Assembly: GCA_002321335.1 (NCBI GenBank)
Contig: DCMG01000012.1
Location: 1 to 15,698 of the forward strand
Direction: 5' to 3'
From: Bacteroidales bacterium UBA1628
GTDB taxonomy: Bacteria > Bacteroidota > Bacteroidia > Bacteroidales > UBA932
DNA length: 15,698 nucleotides
Shown piece by piece: positions 1-7,521 of this stretch (positions within the stretch are counted from its first letter, which is position 1; every line of letters starts with the position of its first letter). The position numbers and the translations under genes are program-made. The notes beneath the pieces are model-generated. The model was not told the origin of the DNA, searched no databases, and saw nothing but the letters and a program-made list of their open reading frames with translations.

Positions 1-29
1 TCAGTCTTTTCAATGAACTTGTCTTGCAT
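1..29 (-). CDS. Possible 5' end of a leftward gene (partial)
   Basis: An ATG on the minus strand at 29-27 opens a frame reading MQDKFIEKT before the window ends, so no family can be assigned. It is proposed only because it lies about 40 bases downstream of a strong promoter pointing the same way and is free of stops to the edge. The alternative is that this is untranslated leader of a stable RNA or of a gene starting further left. The start codon sits inside the right arm of an inverted repeat. Confidence 0.35.
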
Positions 30-72
30 TCCTGTTCAGATCGTTTGTGTTTCGTTCCGAACGGGAATGCAA
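24..72. repeat. 14-bp inverted repeat over promoter and start codon
   Basis: TTGCATTCCTGTTC (24-37) and GAACGGGAATGCAA (59-72) are inverted copies with one mismatch, separated by 21 bases. One arm overlaps the end of the -7 element of the leftward promoter. The other contains the candidate ATG (29-27). It could act as an operator or, where transcribed, as a leader hairpin. Confidence 0.55.
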
Positions 73-100
73 AGGTAGACATTATTTTTGAACCTGCAAA
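70..100 (-). promoter_or_regulatory. Bacteroidota-type promoter firing leftward
   Basis: On the minus strand TTTG (100-97) is followed by exactly 19 bases and then TACCTTTG (77-70). This is a full match to the Bacteroidota sigma-ABfr consensus TTTG-N19-TAnnTTTG. Transcription would start near position 64 and leave the window. It is the best promoter in the window. Confidence 0.75.
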
Positions 101-117
101 CTTTTTCGCAAAAAATT

Positions 118-1533
118 TTAACTATTTTTGTTCATCTTAATTCTCGCCTGAAGTTCCCAAGTACGTATTCTGTCCTTATACAGGTTGTTAGCGTTAACTT
201 TGTCAATGTCGAGCGAAGCATCGGAATTGTCGTCCCAACGACGGCAATTATAGACGACATCGTAAATTCGCCCGATCTGATACTCCCTGGAGACACGAAG
301 ACCAACCGCATAATCCTCTCCGTACTTGGTTGTCGGGAAGTTTATGGTGCGGAGCATCGGCACATAGAATCCGCGCGGAGCGCCTAGTCCGTTGATGCGA
401 AGGGCGTTGTTGCGTCCGTTCTCAGGAGTCCACTCACGGTGGTCGATGATTCCGGGAGGCAGTGTCTCCATCTGGAAATTAGTCATCCTATAGGTCCCCA
501 CAACCATAGCGCAGTTCTGGGCATAGAAAGCGTCCACAAACTTTTGGACGGTGTTCTCATCGTAATAGACATCGTCGGAATCAAGCTGGATCGCGAATTT
601 TCCGCACTTAGGATGGTGGAGCGCCGCGTTCCAGTTACCTCCAATGGCATGATAACTCTTGTCCTGAGCGATGTAGACAAGCTTAGGATCATCCAAAAAT
701 TTTTTGATGACTTCAACTGTTCCGTCTGTCGAGTTGTCATCGACGACAATCACGTTATACTTGAAAGAAGTCTTCTGGCTCAATGCGGAGGCCAGGGCAT
801 CTCCTATCGTGCGCACCCTGTTCTTGCAAGGAATGACGACTGAGGCTTCATATTCAAAGGAATCATCGGTGAACTCGATATGTCTGAATCTAGGCTCCAG
901 ATACCCACCAACATCTTTAAGATGTTGAGTACAAGCCTTTTCCATCTCAACCTGCACGGCACGGTTCTTTGGATCCACATAGTCGAAGAGCTTTTCGCCG
1001 GACTTACGGGTGTCGGTCTCGATCTCATAATAGAGATATTCATTGATGTGGACAAGGCTCCCTTTCTGTGAGACTTTGAGCCTAAGGTCATAAAGGCCGG
1101 CATATTCATAGTCCACGTCCATTCTGGCTACGGCTTCCTTCAGTGCGGAGGTCCTGTAGATCAGCACCGATCCGAAATCGAAGTCATCGCGGAGCGCACC
1201 CTGTTGGCAGTCAATCACCGGAGCGAACGCGCGGTTGCCATCGACTTCGTTGAAATGGTCGGCATAGACCATCGCGGCTGAAGAATCCTCAGCGATGGAA
1301 AGAAAACGCTCCAAGGCGAACTGTCCGAAACTGAGTTCGGTCGTCTTGGTGTAGATCATGGTAAAAGGAGCTGTCGCAGCCTGGGCGATTCTTCTGACAC
1401 TGGCTGTGCTTTTGAATATAGCAGCGTCAAGAAACTCCACCTTGGCGACCTCCGATTCCGCTCGAAGGTTTTCCGCGGTCACTGCAACTTGGTCATCGCT
1501 CACAAACGGGATAAAACAATCTATTCTTTTCAT
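118..1533 (-). CDS. Family 2 glycosyltransferase with two GT-A-like regions
   Basis: The 471-residue product is probably a cytoplasmic sugar transferase acting on a surface polysaccharide or glycan; donor and acceptor cannot be inferred. The C-terminal half (about 228-471) is a typical GT2 domain. It has VVIPCKNR at 232-239, nucleotide-binding VVDDNSTDGT from 263, the DXD-type metal site LDSDD at 317-321 and GED at 405-407. The first 200 residues look like a second, degenerate GT-A fold: a YADH..VDG stretch sits where a DXD would be expected, but the motifs are poor. No membrane segment is seen. The frame is open to 1608, but MKRIDCFIPF at 1533 is preferred because it starts the first beta strand and leaves room for a -7 element at 1572-1565. 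It appears monocistronic and divergent from the protease operon. Confidence 0.85.
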   Translation of the reverse strand: MKRIDCFIPFVSDDQVAVTAENLRAESEVAKVEFLDAAIFKSTASVRRIAQAATAPFTMIYTKTTELSFGQFALERFLSIAEDSSAAMVYADHFNEVDGNRAFAPVIDCQQGALRDDFDFGSVLIYRTSALKEAVARMDVDYEYAGLYDLRLKVSQKGSLVHINEYLYYEIETDTRKSGEKLFDYVDPKNRAVQVEMEKACTQHLKDVGGYLEPRFRHIEFTDDSFEYEASVVIPCKNRVRTIGDALASALSQKTSFKYNVIVVDDNSTDGTVEVIKKFLDDPKLVYIAQDKSYHAIGGNWNAALHHPKCGKFAIQLDSDDVYYDENTVQKFVDAFYAQNCAMVVGTYRMTNFQMETLPPGIIDHREWTPENGRNNALRINGLGAPRGFYVPMLRTINFPTTKYGEDYAVGLRVSREYQIGRIYDVVYNCRRWDDNSDASLDIDKVNANNLYKDRIRTWELQARIKMNKNS

Positions 1534-1564
1534 ATAATATATAGGAATATTAATTCTAGCGGCG

Positions 1565-1572
1565 CAAAAATA
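1565..1572 (-). promoter_or_regulatory. Candidate -7 element for the glycosyltransferase
   Basis: TATTTTTG on the minus strand matches TAnnTTTG and lies 31 bases before the chosen ATG. No good TTTG is found 19-21 bases upstream, so only half of the promoter is supported. Confidence 0.5.
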
Positions 1573-1596
1573 AGTAAAATATTCGGTAAAAATTGA

Positions 1597-1604
1597 TACA
1601 TTTG
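1597..1604 (+). promoter_or_regulatory. Candidate -7 element for the protease-pyrC operon
   Basis: TACATTTG matches TAnnTTTG and would start transcription near 1610, about 75 bases before the first ATG of the protease gene. Its end overlaps the palindrome ATTTGTCAAAT (1600-1610), a possible operator. No clear -33 TTTG is present. Confidence 0.5.
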
Positions 1605-1620
1605 TCAAATATACACTTCA

Positions 1621-1681
1621 CGGATGACGGGCAATCGTCATCTGGATGTAAAACGATAATTACAACTGGCAGTCCGCTGCC
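1621..1681 (+). promoter_or_regulatory. Leader with two small hairpins before the protease gene
   Basis: The transcribed leader can fold twice. CGGATGACG (1621-1629) pairs with CGTCATCTG (1636-1644), 9 pairs including one G-U, over a 6-base loop. GGCAG (1668-1672) pairs with CTGCC (1677-1681) around a UCCG tetraloop of the UNCG class. The second hairpin ends six bases before the first possible ATG, so it may affect initiation or favour the later in-frame ATGs at 1693 or 1699. Confidence 0.4.
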
Positions 1682-1686
1682 TCCAA

Positions 1687-4600
1687 ATGTTTATGAATAT
1701 GACCATAAGAAGAACGATGATCCTGGCGGCGGCCATATTGGCGACCGCCACGGCAATGACAGCCCAGGAAACGCCCAAGTGGCTCAGGAAAAGCGCCATC
1801 TCTCCAGACGGAAGCAAAGTGGCGTTCTGCTACAAAGGCGACATATTCACCGTTGGTGTGAATGGAGGAAGGGCCCTCCAGATCACCACCAATCAGGCTT
1901 ACGACTCAGATCCTATATGGACACCTGACGGGAAGAAAATCGTATTTTCATCTTACAGAGCCGGTTCCAAGGACATATTCATCACATCGCCGGAAGGAGG
2001 CGCGCCTAAAAGGTTGACAGATTATCCAGGCAACGAGACTCCGCTTTGCGTCATCGGAGACGGAAGGGTCTTGTTTCAGGCCAGCATCCAGCCAGATGCT
2101 GTTTACGGCGGATTCCCTGGGACTCCGCAGATCTGGCAGGTGGGCGAGAATGGCGGAAGGCCACAGTTGGTCACATCCATGCCACTTATGGCGATGAGTG
2201 TCAACAACTCCGGAGAGGTCATCTACGAGGACTACAAGGGCTATGAGGATCCGCTCCGCAAGCACCATCATTCGTCGGTGACCAGAGACATCTGGCTGTA
2301 CAAGCCGGCATCCGCGCAGGGTGACAGATTCCGTGTCACTGGTGACGGGGCTTTCACGAAGCTGACATCATTCGTCGGCGAGGACAGGAATCCGGTCTTC
2401 GCGGCGGACGGAAAGACTTATTATTATATATCTGAAGCCGACGGGACACTAAACGTCCACAAATCATCCACTGACAATCCGGGACAGACGACCCAACTGA
2501 CCAAGTTCAAGGACAATCCGGTGAGATTCCTCTCGGTTGCCGGGAACGGCACCCTCTGCTTCTCATGGAACGGAGACCTCTACACCATGAAGGAAGGCAG
2601 TGAACCTCAAAAACTTGACATCACCGTCGCGAAGGACGAGACCGAGAATGATGTTGAATATCTCACCTTCTCCGCAGGAGCATCCTCGATGGCCGTCTCT
2701 CCTGACGGAAAGGAAATCGCGGTCGTGATAAGAGGCGATGTGTTCGTCACCTCGGCGGATTACAAGACCACCAAGAGGATCACGAACACTCCAGAGCAGG
2801 AGCGCAATGTCAGCTTCTCAAAGGACGGGCGCGAGCTGTACTATTCATCGGAAAGGAACGGTCATTGGGGAATATACAAGACTTCCCTTACCGATAAGAA
2901 GGAGAAGATGTTCACATACGCCACAAAGTTCAAAGAGGAGCTTGTGACATCGGAAAACGAGACTTGCTTCCAGCCGGTTGTCTCTCCGGACGGAAAATGG
3001 GTGGCATTCCTGCGTGACAGGACCGAGCTGGTCATCAAATCGACCAAGGACGGCAAGGAGAAGTCTCTGCTCAAGGGGGTCAACTACTCCTATGCGGACG
3101 GGGATCAGGAATTCGAGTGGAGCCCGGACAGCAAATACCTCCTGAGCAACTATCAGATCAACGGTGGCTGGAACAATTCAGACATAGCCTTGATTGACAT
3201 CGAGAGCGGTGAGATCACGAATCTTACCCAGAGCGGTTACTCTGACGGCAACTTCAAATGGGCTCTCAAGGGCAAGGCGATGGCTTGGGAATCAGACAAG
3301 GACGGCTACCGCAGCCACGGAAGCTGGGGAGCGGAGAGCGACATCTACATCATGTTCTTCGACGGCAAGGAGATGACCAAGTTCTACCAGGACAAGGAGG
3401 ATGCGGAGATCGCCAAGGCCTTGGAGGACGGAGACAAATCCGAGAAGAAGATAGAAAAGGAAGAGAAAAAGGAGAAGAAGGATTCTGTAAAGCAGGCCGA
3501 AAAGCCTGAGAGACTGGTTCTTGACCTTGAGAACAGGGACTACAGGACAGCCCGACTGACAAGAATCTCCGGCAGGCTCGGAGACTTCTATCTCACTCAG
3601 GATGGGACGAAGTTGTTCTACACTAAGCTATTGGAAAAGAGTTATGACCTCTGCCAGATGGATGTGAAGAAAGGTGACGTCAAGGTCATCAAGAAAGGAG
3701 TGAGAGGAGCGCTGATTCCATCTGCGGACGACAAGTTCCTGTATGTCTTCACTGGAAGTACGATTTCGAAACTGACTATTGCCACCGGGGCGACGAGTGC
3801 AATAGCATTCTCCGGTGACTACGAATTCAAGCCTAAGGCGGAGAGAGACTACATCTTCGGCCATGTCTGGAAGCAGGTGAACGAGAAGTTCTATGATCCG
3901 CAGATCCATGGAATCGACTGGGAGGGCTACAAGAAGAACTATGAACAGTTCATGCCTCACATCGCCAACAATTTCGACTTCCAGGATCTTCTTTCCGAGA
4001 TGCTCGGAGAGCTCAACGGATCGCACACGGGAGCGAGGTACTACAGCCGTTCAAAATTCACGATGGGTTGGCTTGGAGCGATCTATGACTATGACTACGA
4101 AGGTGACGGTCTGAAGATTGCCGAGGTGCTTCCTGGTGGGGCTTTGAATCTGGCAGATTCAGAGATCAAGGCAGGAGACATCATCGAATCCATTGACGGA
4201 CAGCCAATAAAGGCGGGAGAAAGTTGGTTCGGACTGCTCAGGAACAGGGCCGGGAAAAAGGTGTCTGTCGTGGTGAGGAAAGGCAAGAAAGATGTTGAGA
4301 TGTTCGTTGAGCCGGGATATTCAGAATACTCTCTTATGTACCGTAGATGGGTGAAGCAGAGGGAGGAGATGACCGACAAGCTGTCGGGCGGCACAGTGGG
4401 CTACACCCACGTCCAAGGGATGGATTCTCCAAGCTTCAGGACGGTATATTCAAAACTCCTTGGCAAGTACAGGGCGGCTGACGCGGCTGTGGTTGACACA
4501 AGGCACAACGGTGGCGGATGGCTGCATGACGACCTCGCGACATTCCTCAGCGGCAAGGAATATATCCGTTTCACCCCTCGCGGGCAGTACATCGGCAGTG

Positions 4601-4941
4601 AGCCGTACAACAAATGGAGGAAGCCTTCATGCGTGCTGATGTGCGAGGACAACTACTCCGACGCCTGCGGCTTCCCTTACACGTACAGGACCCTTGGTGT
4701 GGGCAAACTGATCGGAATGCCGGTTCCGGGCACGATGACCGCGGTTTGGTGGGAGACCCAGATCAACGGCATGGTGTTTGGAATCCCACAGGTCGGTTCA
4801 TTCGGCCTTAAAGAAGGGAAATATCTTGAAAACCAGCAGATTGAGCCTGACATCAAGGTTGACAATGATCCTGCATCCGTCCTCAGGGGCGAAGACAAGC
4901 AGCTTGAGGCAGCGGTCAAAGAAATGATGAAAACAAAATAA
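1687..4941 (+). CDS. Secreted tricorn-type S41 protease
   Basis: This 1084-residue serine peptidase of the tricorn/S41 class probably degrades peptides in the periplasm. A hydrophobic stretch ending TATAMTAQ near residue 27 is an export signal. PD40/WD40-like propeller repeats follow (SPDGSKVAF, TPDGKKIVF, SPDGKEIAV, SPDGKWVAF), then a Lys/Glu-rich linker (about 579-607), a PDZ domain (about 790-880) and the S41 catalytic core. The likely nucleophile is Ser991 in NYSDACGFPY. Ser779-His780 (GSHTGAR) matches the tricorn Ser-His pair, and Glu1048 lies 57 residues after Ser991, close to the spacing in archaeal tricorn. The length is typical of the family. ATGs at 1687, 1693 and 1699 are all possible starts; the last gives the cleanest signal peptide. 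The stop lies 12 bases before the next gene, suggesting co-transcription. Confidence 0.9.
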   Translation: MFMNMTIRRTMILAAAILATATAMTAQETPKWLRKSAISPDGSKVAFCYKGDIFTVGVNGGRALQITTNQAYDSDPIWTPDGKKIVFSSYRAGSKDIFITSPEGGAPKRLTDYPGNETPLCVIGDGRVLFQASIQPDAVYGGFPGTPQIWQVGENGGRPQLVTSMPLMAMSVNNSGEVIYEDYKGYEDPLRKHHHSSVTRDIWLYKPASAQGDRFRVTGDGAFTKLTSFVGEDRNPVFAADGKTYYYISEADGTLNVHKSSTDNPGQTTQLTKFKDNPVRFLSVAGNGTLCFSWNGDLYTMKEGSEPQKLDITVAKDETENDVEYLTFSAGASSMAVSPDGKEIAVVIRGDVFVTSADYKTTKRITNTPEQERNVSFSKDGRELYYSSERNGHWGIYKTSLTDKKEKMFTYATKFKEELVTSENETCFQPVVSPDGKWVAFLRDRTELVIKSTKDGKEKSLLKGVNYSYADGDQEFEWSPDSKYLLSNYQINGGWNNSDIALIDIESGEITNLTQSGYSDGNFKWALKGKAMAWESDKDGYRSHGSWGAESDIYIMFFDGKEMTKFYQDKEDAEIAKALEDGDKSEKKIEKEEKKEKKDSVKQAEKPERLVLDLENRDYRTARLTRISGRLGDFYLTQDGTKLFYTKLLEKSYDLCQMDVKKGDVKVIKKGVRGALIPSADDKFLYVFTGSTISKLTIATGATSAIAFSGDYEFKPKAERDYIFGHVWKQVNEKFYDPQIHGIDWEGYKKNYEQFMPHIANNFDFQDLLSEMLGELNGSHTGARYYSRSKFTMGWLGAIYDYDYEGDGLKIAEVLPGGALNLADSEIKAGDIIESIDGQPIKAGESWFGLLRNRAGKKVSVVVRKGKKDVEMFVEPGYSEYSLMYRRWVKQREEMTDKLSGGTVGYTHVQGMDSPSFRTVYSKLLGKYRAADAAVVDTRHNGGGWLHDDLATFLSGKEYIRFTPRGQYIGSEPYNKWRKPSCVLMCEDNYSDACGFPYTYRTLGVGKLIGMPVPGTMTAVWWETQINGMVFGIPQVGSFGLKEGKYLENQQIEPDIKVDNDPASVLRGEDKQLEAAVKEMMKTK

Positions 4942-4953
4942 CAACTTTATACT

Positions 4954-5676
4954 ATGGACAGGAAAGTCGTCATTATTCCGACTTACAACGAGAAGGAAAA
5001 CATCGAAGCGATAATCAGAAAGGTCTTTTCCCTTGAAGGAGACTACAACGTGCTCATCATAGATGACGGCTCCCCTGACGGAACCGCCGGCATTGTCAAA
5101 GGCCTTCAGGCCGAGTTCAGCGGCAGGCTTTTCATGATCGAGCGCTCCGGGAAACTCGGACTTGGAACAGCCTACCTTACCGGATTCAAATGGGCTTTGG
5201 AGCAGGGCTACGACTACATCTTCGAGATGGATGCGGACTTCTCCCACAACCCGGAGGATCTGCCAAGGCTCTACAAGGCCTGCGCTGAGTGCGGTGGAGT
5301 GGCCATCGGTTCACGCTACTGCGATGGAATCAGCGTCGTGAACTGGCCTATCGGCAGGATTCTGATGTCCTATTTCGCGTCGATCTACGTCAAGACAGTC
5401 CTCGGAATGAAGATCCACGACTGCACGGCAGGATTCAAGTGTTACAGCCGCAAGACATTGGAGACCATCGACCTAGACGATGTGAGGATGAAGGGCTACG
5501 GATTCCAGATCGAGATGAAATACACCGCTTGGAAACTGGGATTCAAGTTGGTCGAGGTTCCGATTATATTCGTGAACCGCAAACTCGGCACATCCAAGAT
5601 GAGCGGAGGAATTTTCGGGGAGGCGTTCTGGGGTGTCATCAAATTGAAATTCAGAAAATTCCATCGTAAAGGATAG
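4954..5676 (+). CDS. Polyprenol-phosphate mannosyltransferase-like GT2 (DPM1 type)
   Basis: This 240-residue protein is a GT2 enzyme of the dolichol-phosphate mannose synthase class. It is expected to move a sugar, usually mannose from GDP-mannose, onto a polyprenyl phosphate at the inner face of the membrane for later glycosylation. Visible motifs are PTYNEKEN (9-16), IDDGSPDGT (36-44), the metal-binding DADFSHNPEDLP from residue 93 with the class-typical DxDxSH, and GSRY. The family's C-terminal signature is KLGTSKMSGG. There is no C-terminal membrane segment, so it is the short soluble DPM1 form. It lies 12 bases after the protease gene and 3 bases before pyrC, firmly inside one operon. 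The actual sugar donor is not provable from sequence. Confidence 0.9.
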   Translation: MDRKVVIIPTYNEKENIEAIIRKVFSLEGDYNVLIIDDGSPDGTAGIVKGLQAEFSGRLFMIERSGKLGLGTAYLTGFKWALEQGYDYIFEMDADFSHNPEDLPRLYKACAECGGVAIGSRYCDGISVVNWPIGRILMSYFASIYVKTVLGMKIHDCTAGFKCYSRKTLETIDLDDVRMKGYGFQIEMKYTAWKLGFKLVEVPIIFVNRKLGTSKMSGGIFGEAFWGVIKLKFRKFHRKG

Positions 5677-5679
5677 AGG

Positions 5680-7179
5680 ATGGCGAGGATTTTACTTACC
5701 AACGCGACGATAGTGACGGGGGCTTCCACAAAAAAGGGAGCCCTTGCCATTGATGGTGAGCGGATTGTGGGGATATGGCACCGCAGTGATTCTGATTCCA
5801 ACGATTCCGAGGCTCTGCGAGTTTTCCCTGATGCTGAGGTTATTGACTTGGAGGGCAAGGTGCTGATGGCCGGAGGGATAGACGCGCACGTGCATTTCCG
5901 TGAGCCTGGAATGGAATGGAAAGCCGACATCGAAAGCGAATCCAAGGCGGCCCTGCTTGGCGGGGTGACTTCCTTCTTAGATATGCCGAACACCATTCCT
6001 CCGACTACAGATTTAGATGCTTTAAAGGACAAACTGAACCGTGCCAGCGAACGTTCCTGGGCCAATTACGGCTTCCACATCGGAGCCACCAACGGCAATG
6101 CGGCGATGATCCGTGAATATCTTGCCGAAGGCCTCGGCGGAAAGTTCGGGGGCATCAAGGTCTTCATGGGATCCTCCACCGGGAATATGCTCGTGGATGA
6201 TGACAAGACTCTTTCCGATTTGTTCAGGATTAAAGGCAAGCCGATCCTCATCCACAGCGAGGACGAGGGAATCATCAAGGCTAATCTGGAGGCTGCCAAG
6301 GCTAAATTCGGAGAGGATATTCCTTTCAGGGAGCACCCTCTGATCCGCAGCCGCAAGGCATGCATCCGTTCCACCGCCAAGGCTCTTGCCATGGCCATTG
6401 AATATGGCACCAGACTCCACGTCCTTCATGTCTCGACAGCCGAGGAGGTGGAGATGATCCGCGCCGCCAAGATTCATAATCCGAATATAACAGCCGAGAC
6501 CTCAGCGAATTACCTTTGGTTCAGCGATGAGGACTACGAGACGTTGAAAGGTAAGGAGAAGTGTAATCCGGCCATCAAGACGGCCACCGATCGTGAGGCT
6601 TTGAGAAAAGGTCTGGCCGAGGGCATCATCGACACGATCGGCTCGGACCATGCACCGCACCTGCTGACGGAAAAGGTGGACAACTACCTGAAATGTCCGT
6701 CCGGCCTACCTTCCGTGCAGCAATCCCTTTCGGTAGTTATGACGGTTGCGGACATATTCAATGAAGGCAAGGAAGAGGGGCTGCTTACGCTGTCCAGAAT
6801 CGCTTCGGCATTTTCAGAGAAGCCCGCCGAAATCCTCGGAATCAAGGAGAGAGGCAGCCTGAAAGTCGGCAACCATGCAGACCTCGTCGTCATTGATCCT
6901 GAACGGGAATATTCAGTTCAGAACCACTCAAATTCTGCCGCAAACAATCCTGAGCCAGGACATTCCGTCCAGAACCATGCTGTTGATCTGGCTGACAATG
7001 CTCCCGAGCCGAATTATTCCGTCGAAAAGGCCGCCTACAAATGCGGCTGGTCTCCGTACGACGGAGTGAAGTTTAAAGGCATGATTGACAAAGTTTTCCT
7101 CAATGGTATCCAGGTCATTGCCGATGGCAGTCTAATCCAGGACTTCCCTTCCGGCCAGCCAATCGCATTCACTTTATAG
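5680..7179 (+). CDS. pyrC: Dihydroorotase (class I)
   Basis: This enzyme cyclises N-carbamoyl-aspartate to dihydroorotate in cytoplasmic pyrimidine synthesis. All metal-site elements are present: HVHFREPG (His70, His72), the lysine that is normally carboxylated (Lys160 in KVFMGSSTG), His192 in IHSEDE, His250 in HVSTAEE, and Asp323 in GSDHAPH. The C-terminal KCGWSPYDG signature is also intact. At 499 residues it is longer than the usual roughly 420-450. Part of the excess is a tandemly repeated insertion at 414-448, and a short Ser/Asp-rich stretch (RSDSDSNDS) adds a few residues near 36-44. The gene starts 3 bases after the mannosyltransferase stop; from memory, a DPM-like gene beside dihydroorotase is common in Bacteroidota. 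Function is expected to be normal because no catalytic residue is lost. Confidence 0.93.
   Translation: MARILLTNATIVTGASTKKGALAIDGERIVGIWHRSDSDSNDSEALRVFPDAEVIDLEGKVLMAGGIDAHVHFREPGMEWKADIESESKAALLGGVTSFLDMPNTIPPTTDLDALKDKLNRASERSWANYGFHIGATNGNAAMIREYLAEGLGGKFGGIKVFMGSSTGNMLVDDDKTLSDLFRIKGKPILIHSEDEGIIKANLEAAKAKFGEDIPFREHPLIRSRKACIRSTAKALAMAIEYGTRLHVLHVSTAEEVEMIRAAKIHNPNITAETSANYLWFSDEDYETLKGKEKCNPAIKTATDREALRKGLAEGIIDTIGSDHAPHLLTEKVDNYLKCPSGLPSVQQSLSVVMTVADIFNEGKEEGLLTLSRIASAFSEKPAEILGIKERGSLKVGNHADLVVIDPEREYSVQNHSNSAANNPEPGHSVQNHAVDLADNAPEPNYSVEKAAYKCGWSPYDGVKFKGMIDKVFLNGIQVIADGSLIQDFPSGQPIAFTL
6919..7023 (+). repeat. Tandem in-frame insertion inside pyrC
   Basis: After the expected EYSV (410-413) there are two imperfect copies of a 17-18 residue unit, QNHSNSAANNPEPGHSV and QNHAVDLADNAPEPNYSV. 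The normal sequence then resumes at EKAAYKCGWSP. Each unit ends in PEPxxSV, echoing the EYSV at the insertion point, which suggests duplication of local sequence. Confidence 0.75.
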
Positions 7180-7182
7180 GTT

Positions 7183-7220
7183 GGTCGCTGAGCCTGTCGA
7201 AGCCACCGTGGCAAACAAAC
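7183..7220. repeat. REP-like dispersed repeat, copy 1
   Basis: This 38-base element contains GCTGAGCCTGTCGAAG and starts 4 bases after the pyrC stop. It matches copy 2 at 30 of 38 positions in direct orientation. The core CTTCGACAGGCTCAG (reverse strand) is a word I recall from intergenic repeats in many bacterial genomes. Confidence 0.6.
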
Positions 7221-7257
7221 TCTTCAGAGAGACAGCCAACAGGCAAATATTAGCTCC

Positions 7258-7295
7258 AGTCGCAGAGCCTGCCGAAGTCATTGTGACGAACAAAC
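7258..7295. repeat. REP-like dispersed repeat, copy 2
   Basis: Direct repeat of the element 75 bases upstream, with the core GCAGAGCCTGCCGAAG and the same ending AACAAAC. The eight differences show that the pair is not a very recent duplication. Confidence 0.6.
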
Positions 7296-7435
7296 GGCTA
7301 TCAATCAAGGCGTTAACATATCGCCTTTAGTCAGTAATGACCAAAGACCGCACTTTTTCCTAATGATAATTAATACCTAACGCGCCACTCGTTGATTATC
7401 AGGCTGTGGCAGGTAATTACTTGAATATCAAAAGG
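7296..7435. other. Convergent intergenic stretch without a gene
   Basis: Together with the repeats and terminator this completes the 342-base gap between pyrC and the M64 lipoprotein gene. It is AT-rich, has stops in every frame, and shows only minor symmetry (GTCAGTAATGAC near 7331). No promoter or RNA gene is recognised. Confidence 0.5.
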
Positions 7436-7484
7436 AAAGCGCCCTGCTCTAGTCTTGATTTGAGGACTAGGACAGGGTGCTTTT
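7436..7484. terminator. Strong, probably bidirectional terminator
   Basis: GCGCCCTGCTCTAGTC (7439-7454) pairs with GACTAGGACAGGGTGC (7465-7480) around a 10-base loop, with two wobble pairs and one mismatch. Flanking AAA and TTTT extend the stem and supply a short T tract. The opposite strand reads out through a T-rich TTTCCTTTT, so it can end both pyrC and the converging M64 gene. Confidence 0.85.
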
Positions 7485-7521
7485 GCGCTCATATTAAATA
7501 AGTTGAATGCCACGGCCTTTA

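Noticed and set aside
1..100. Possible rRNA operon leader at the left edge
   Set aside because: A strong promoter and a TTCATTGAAAAGACTGA word fit such a leader in Bacteroidota, but no rRNA sequence is inside the window, so it cannot be claimed.
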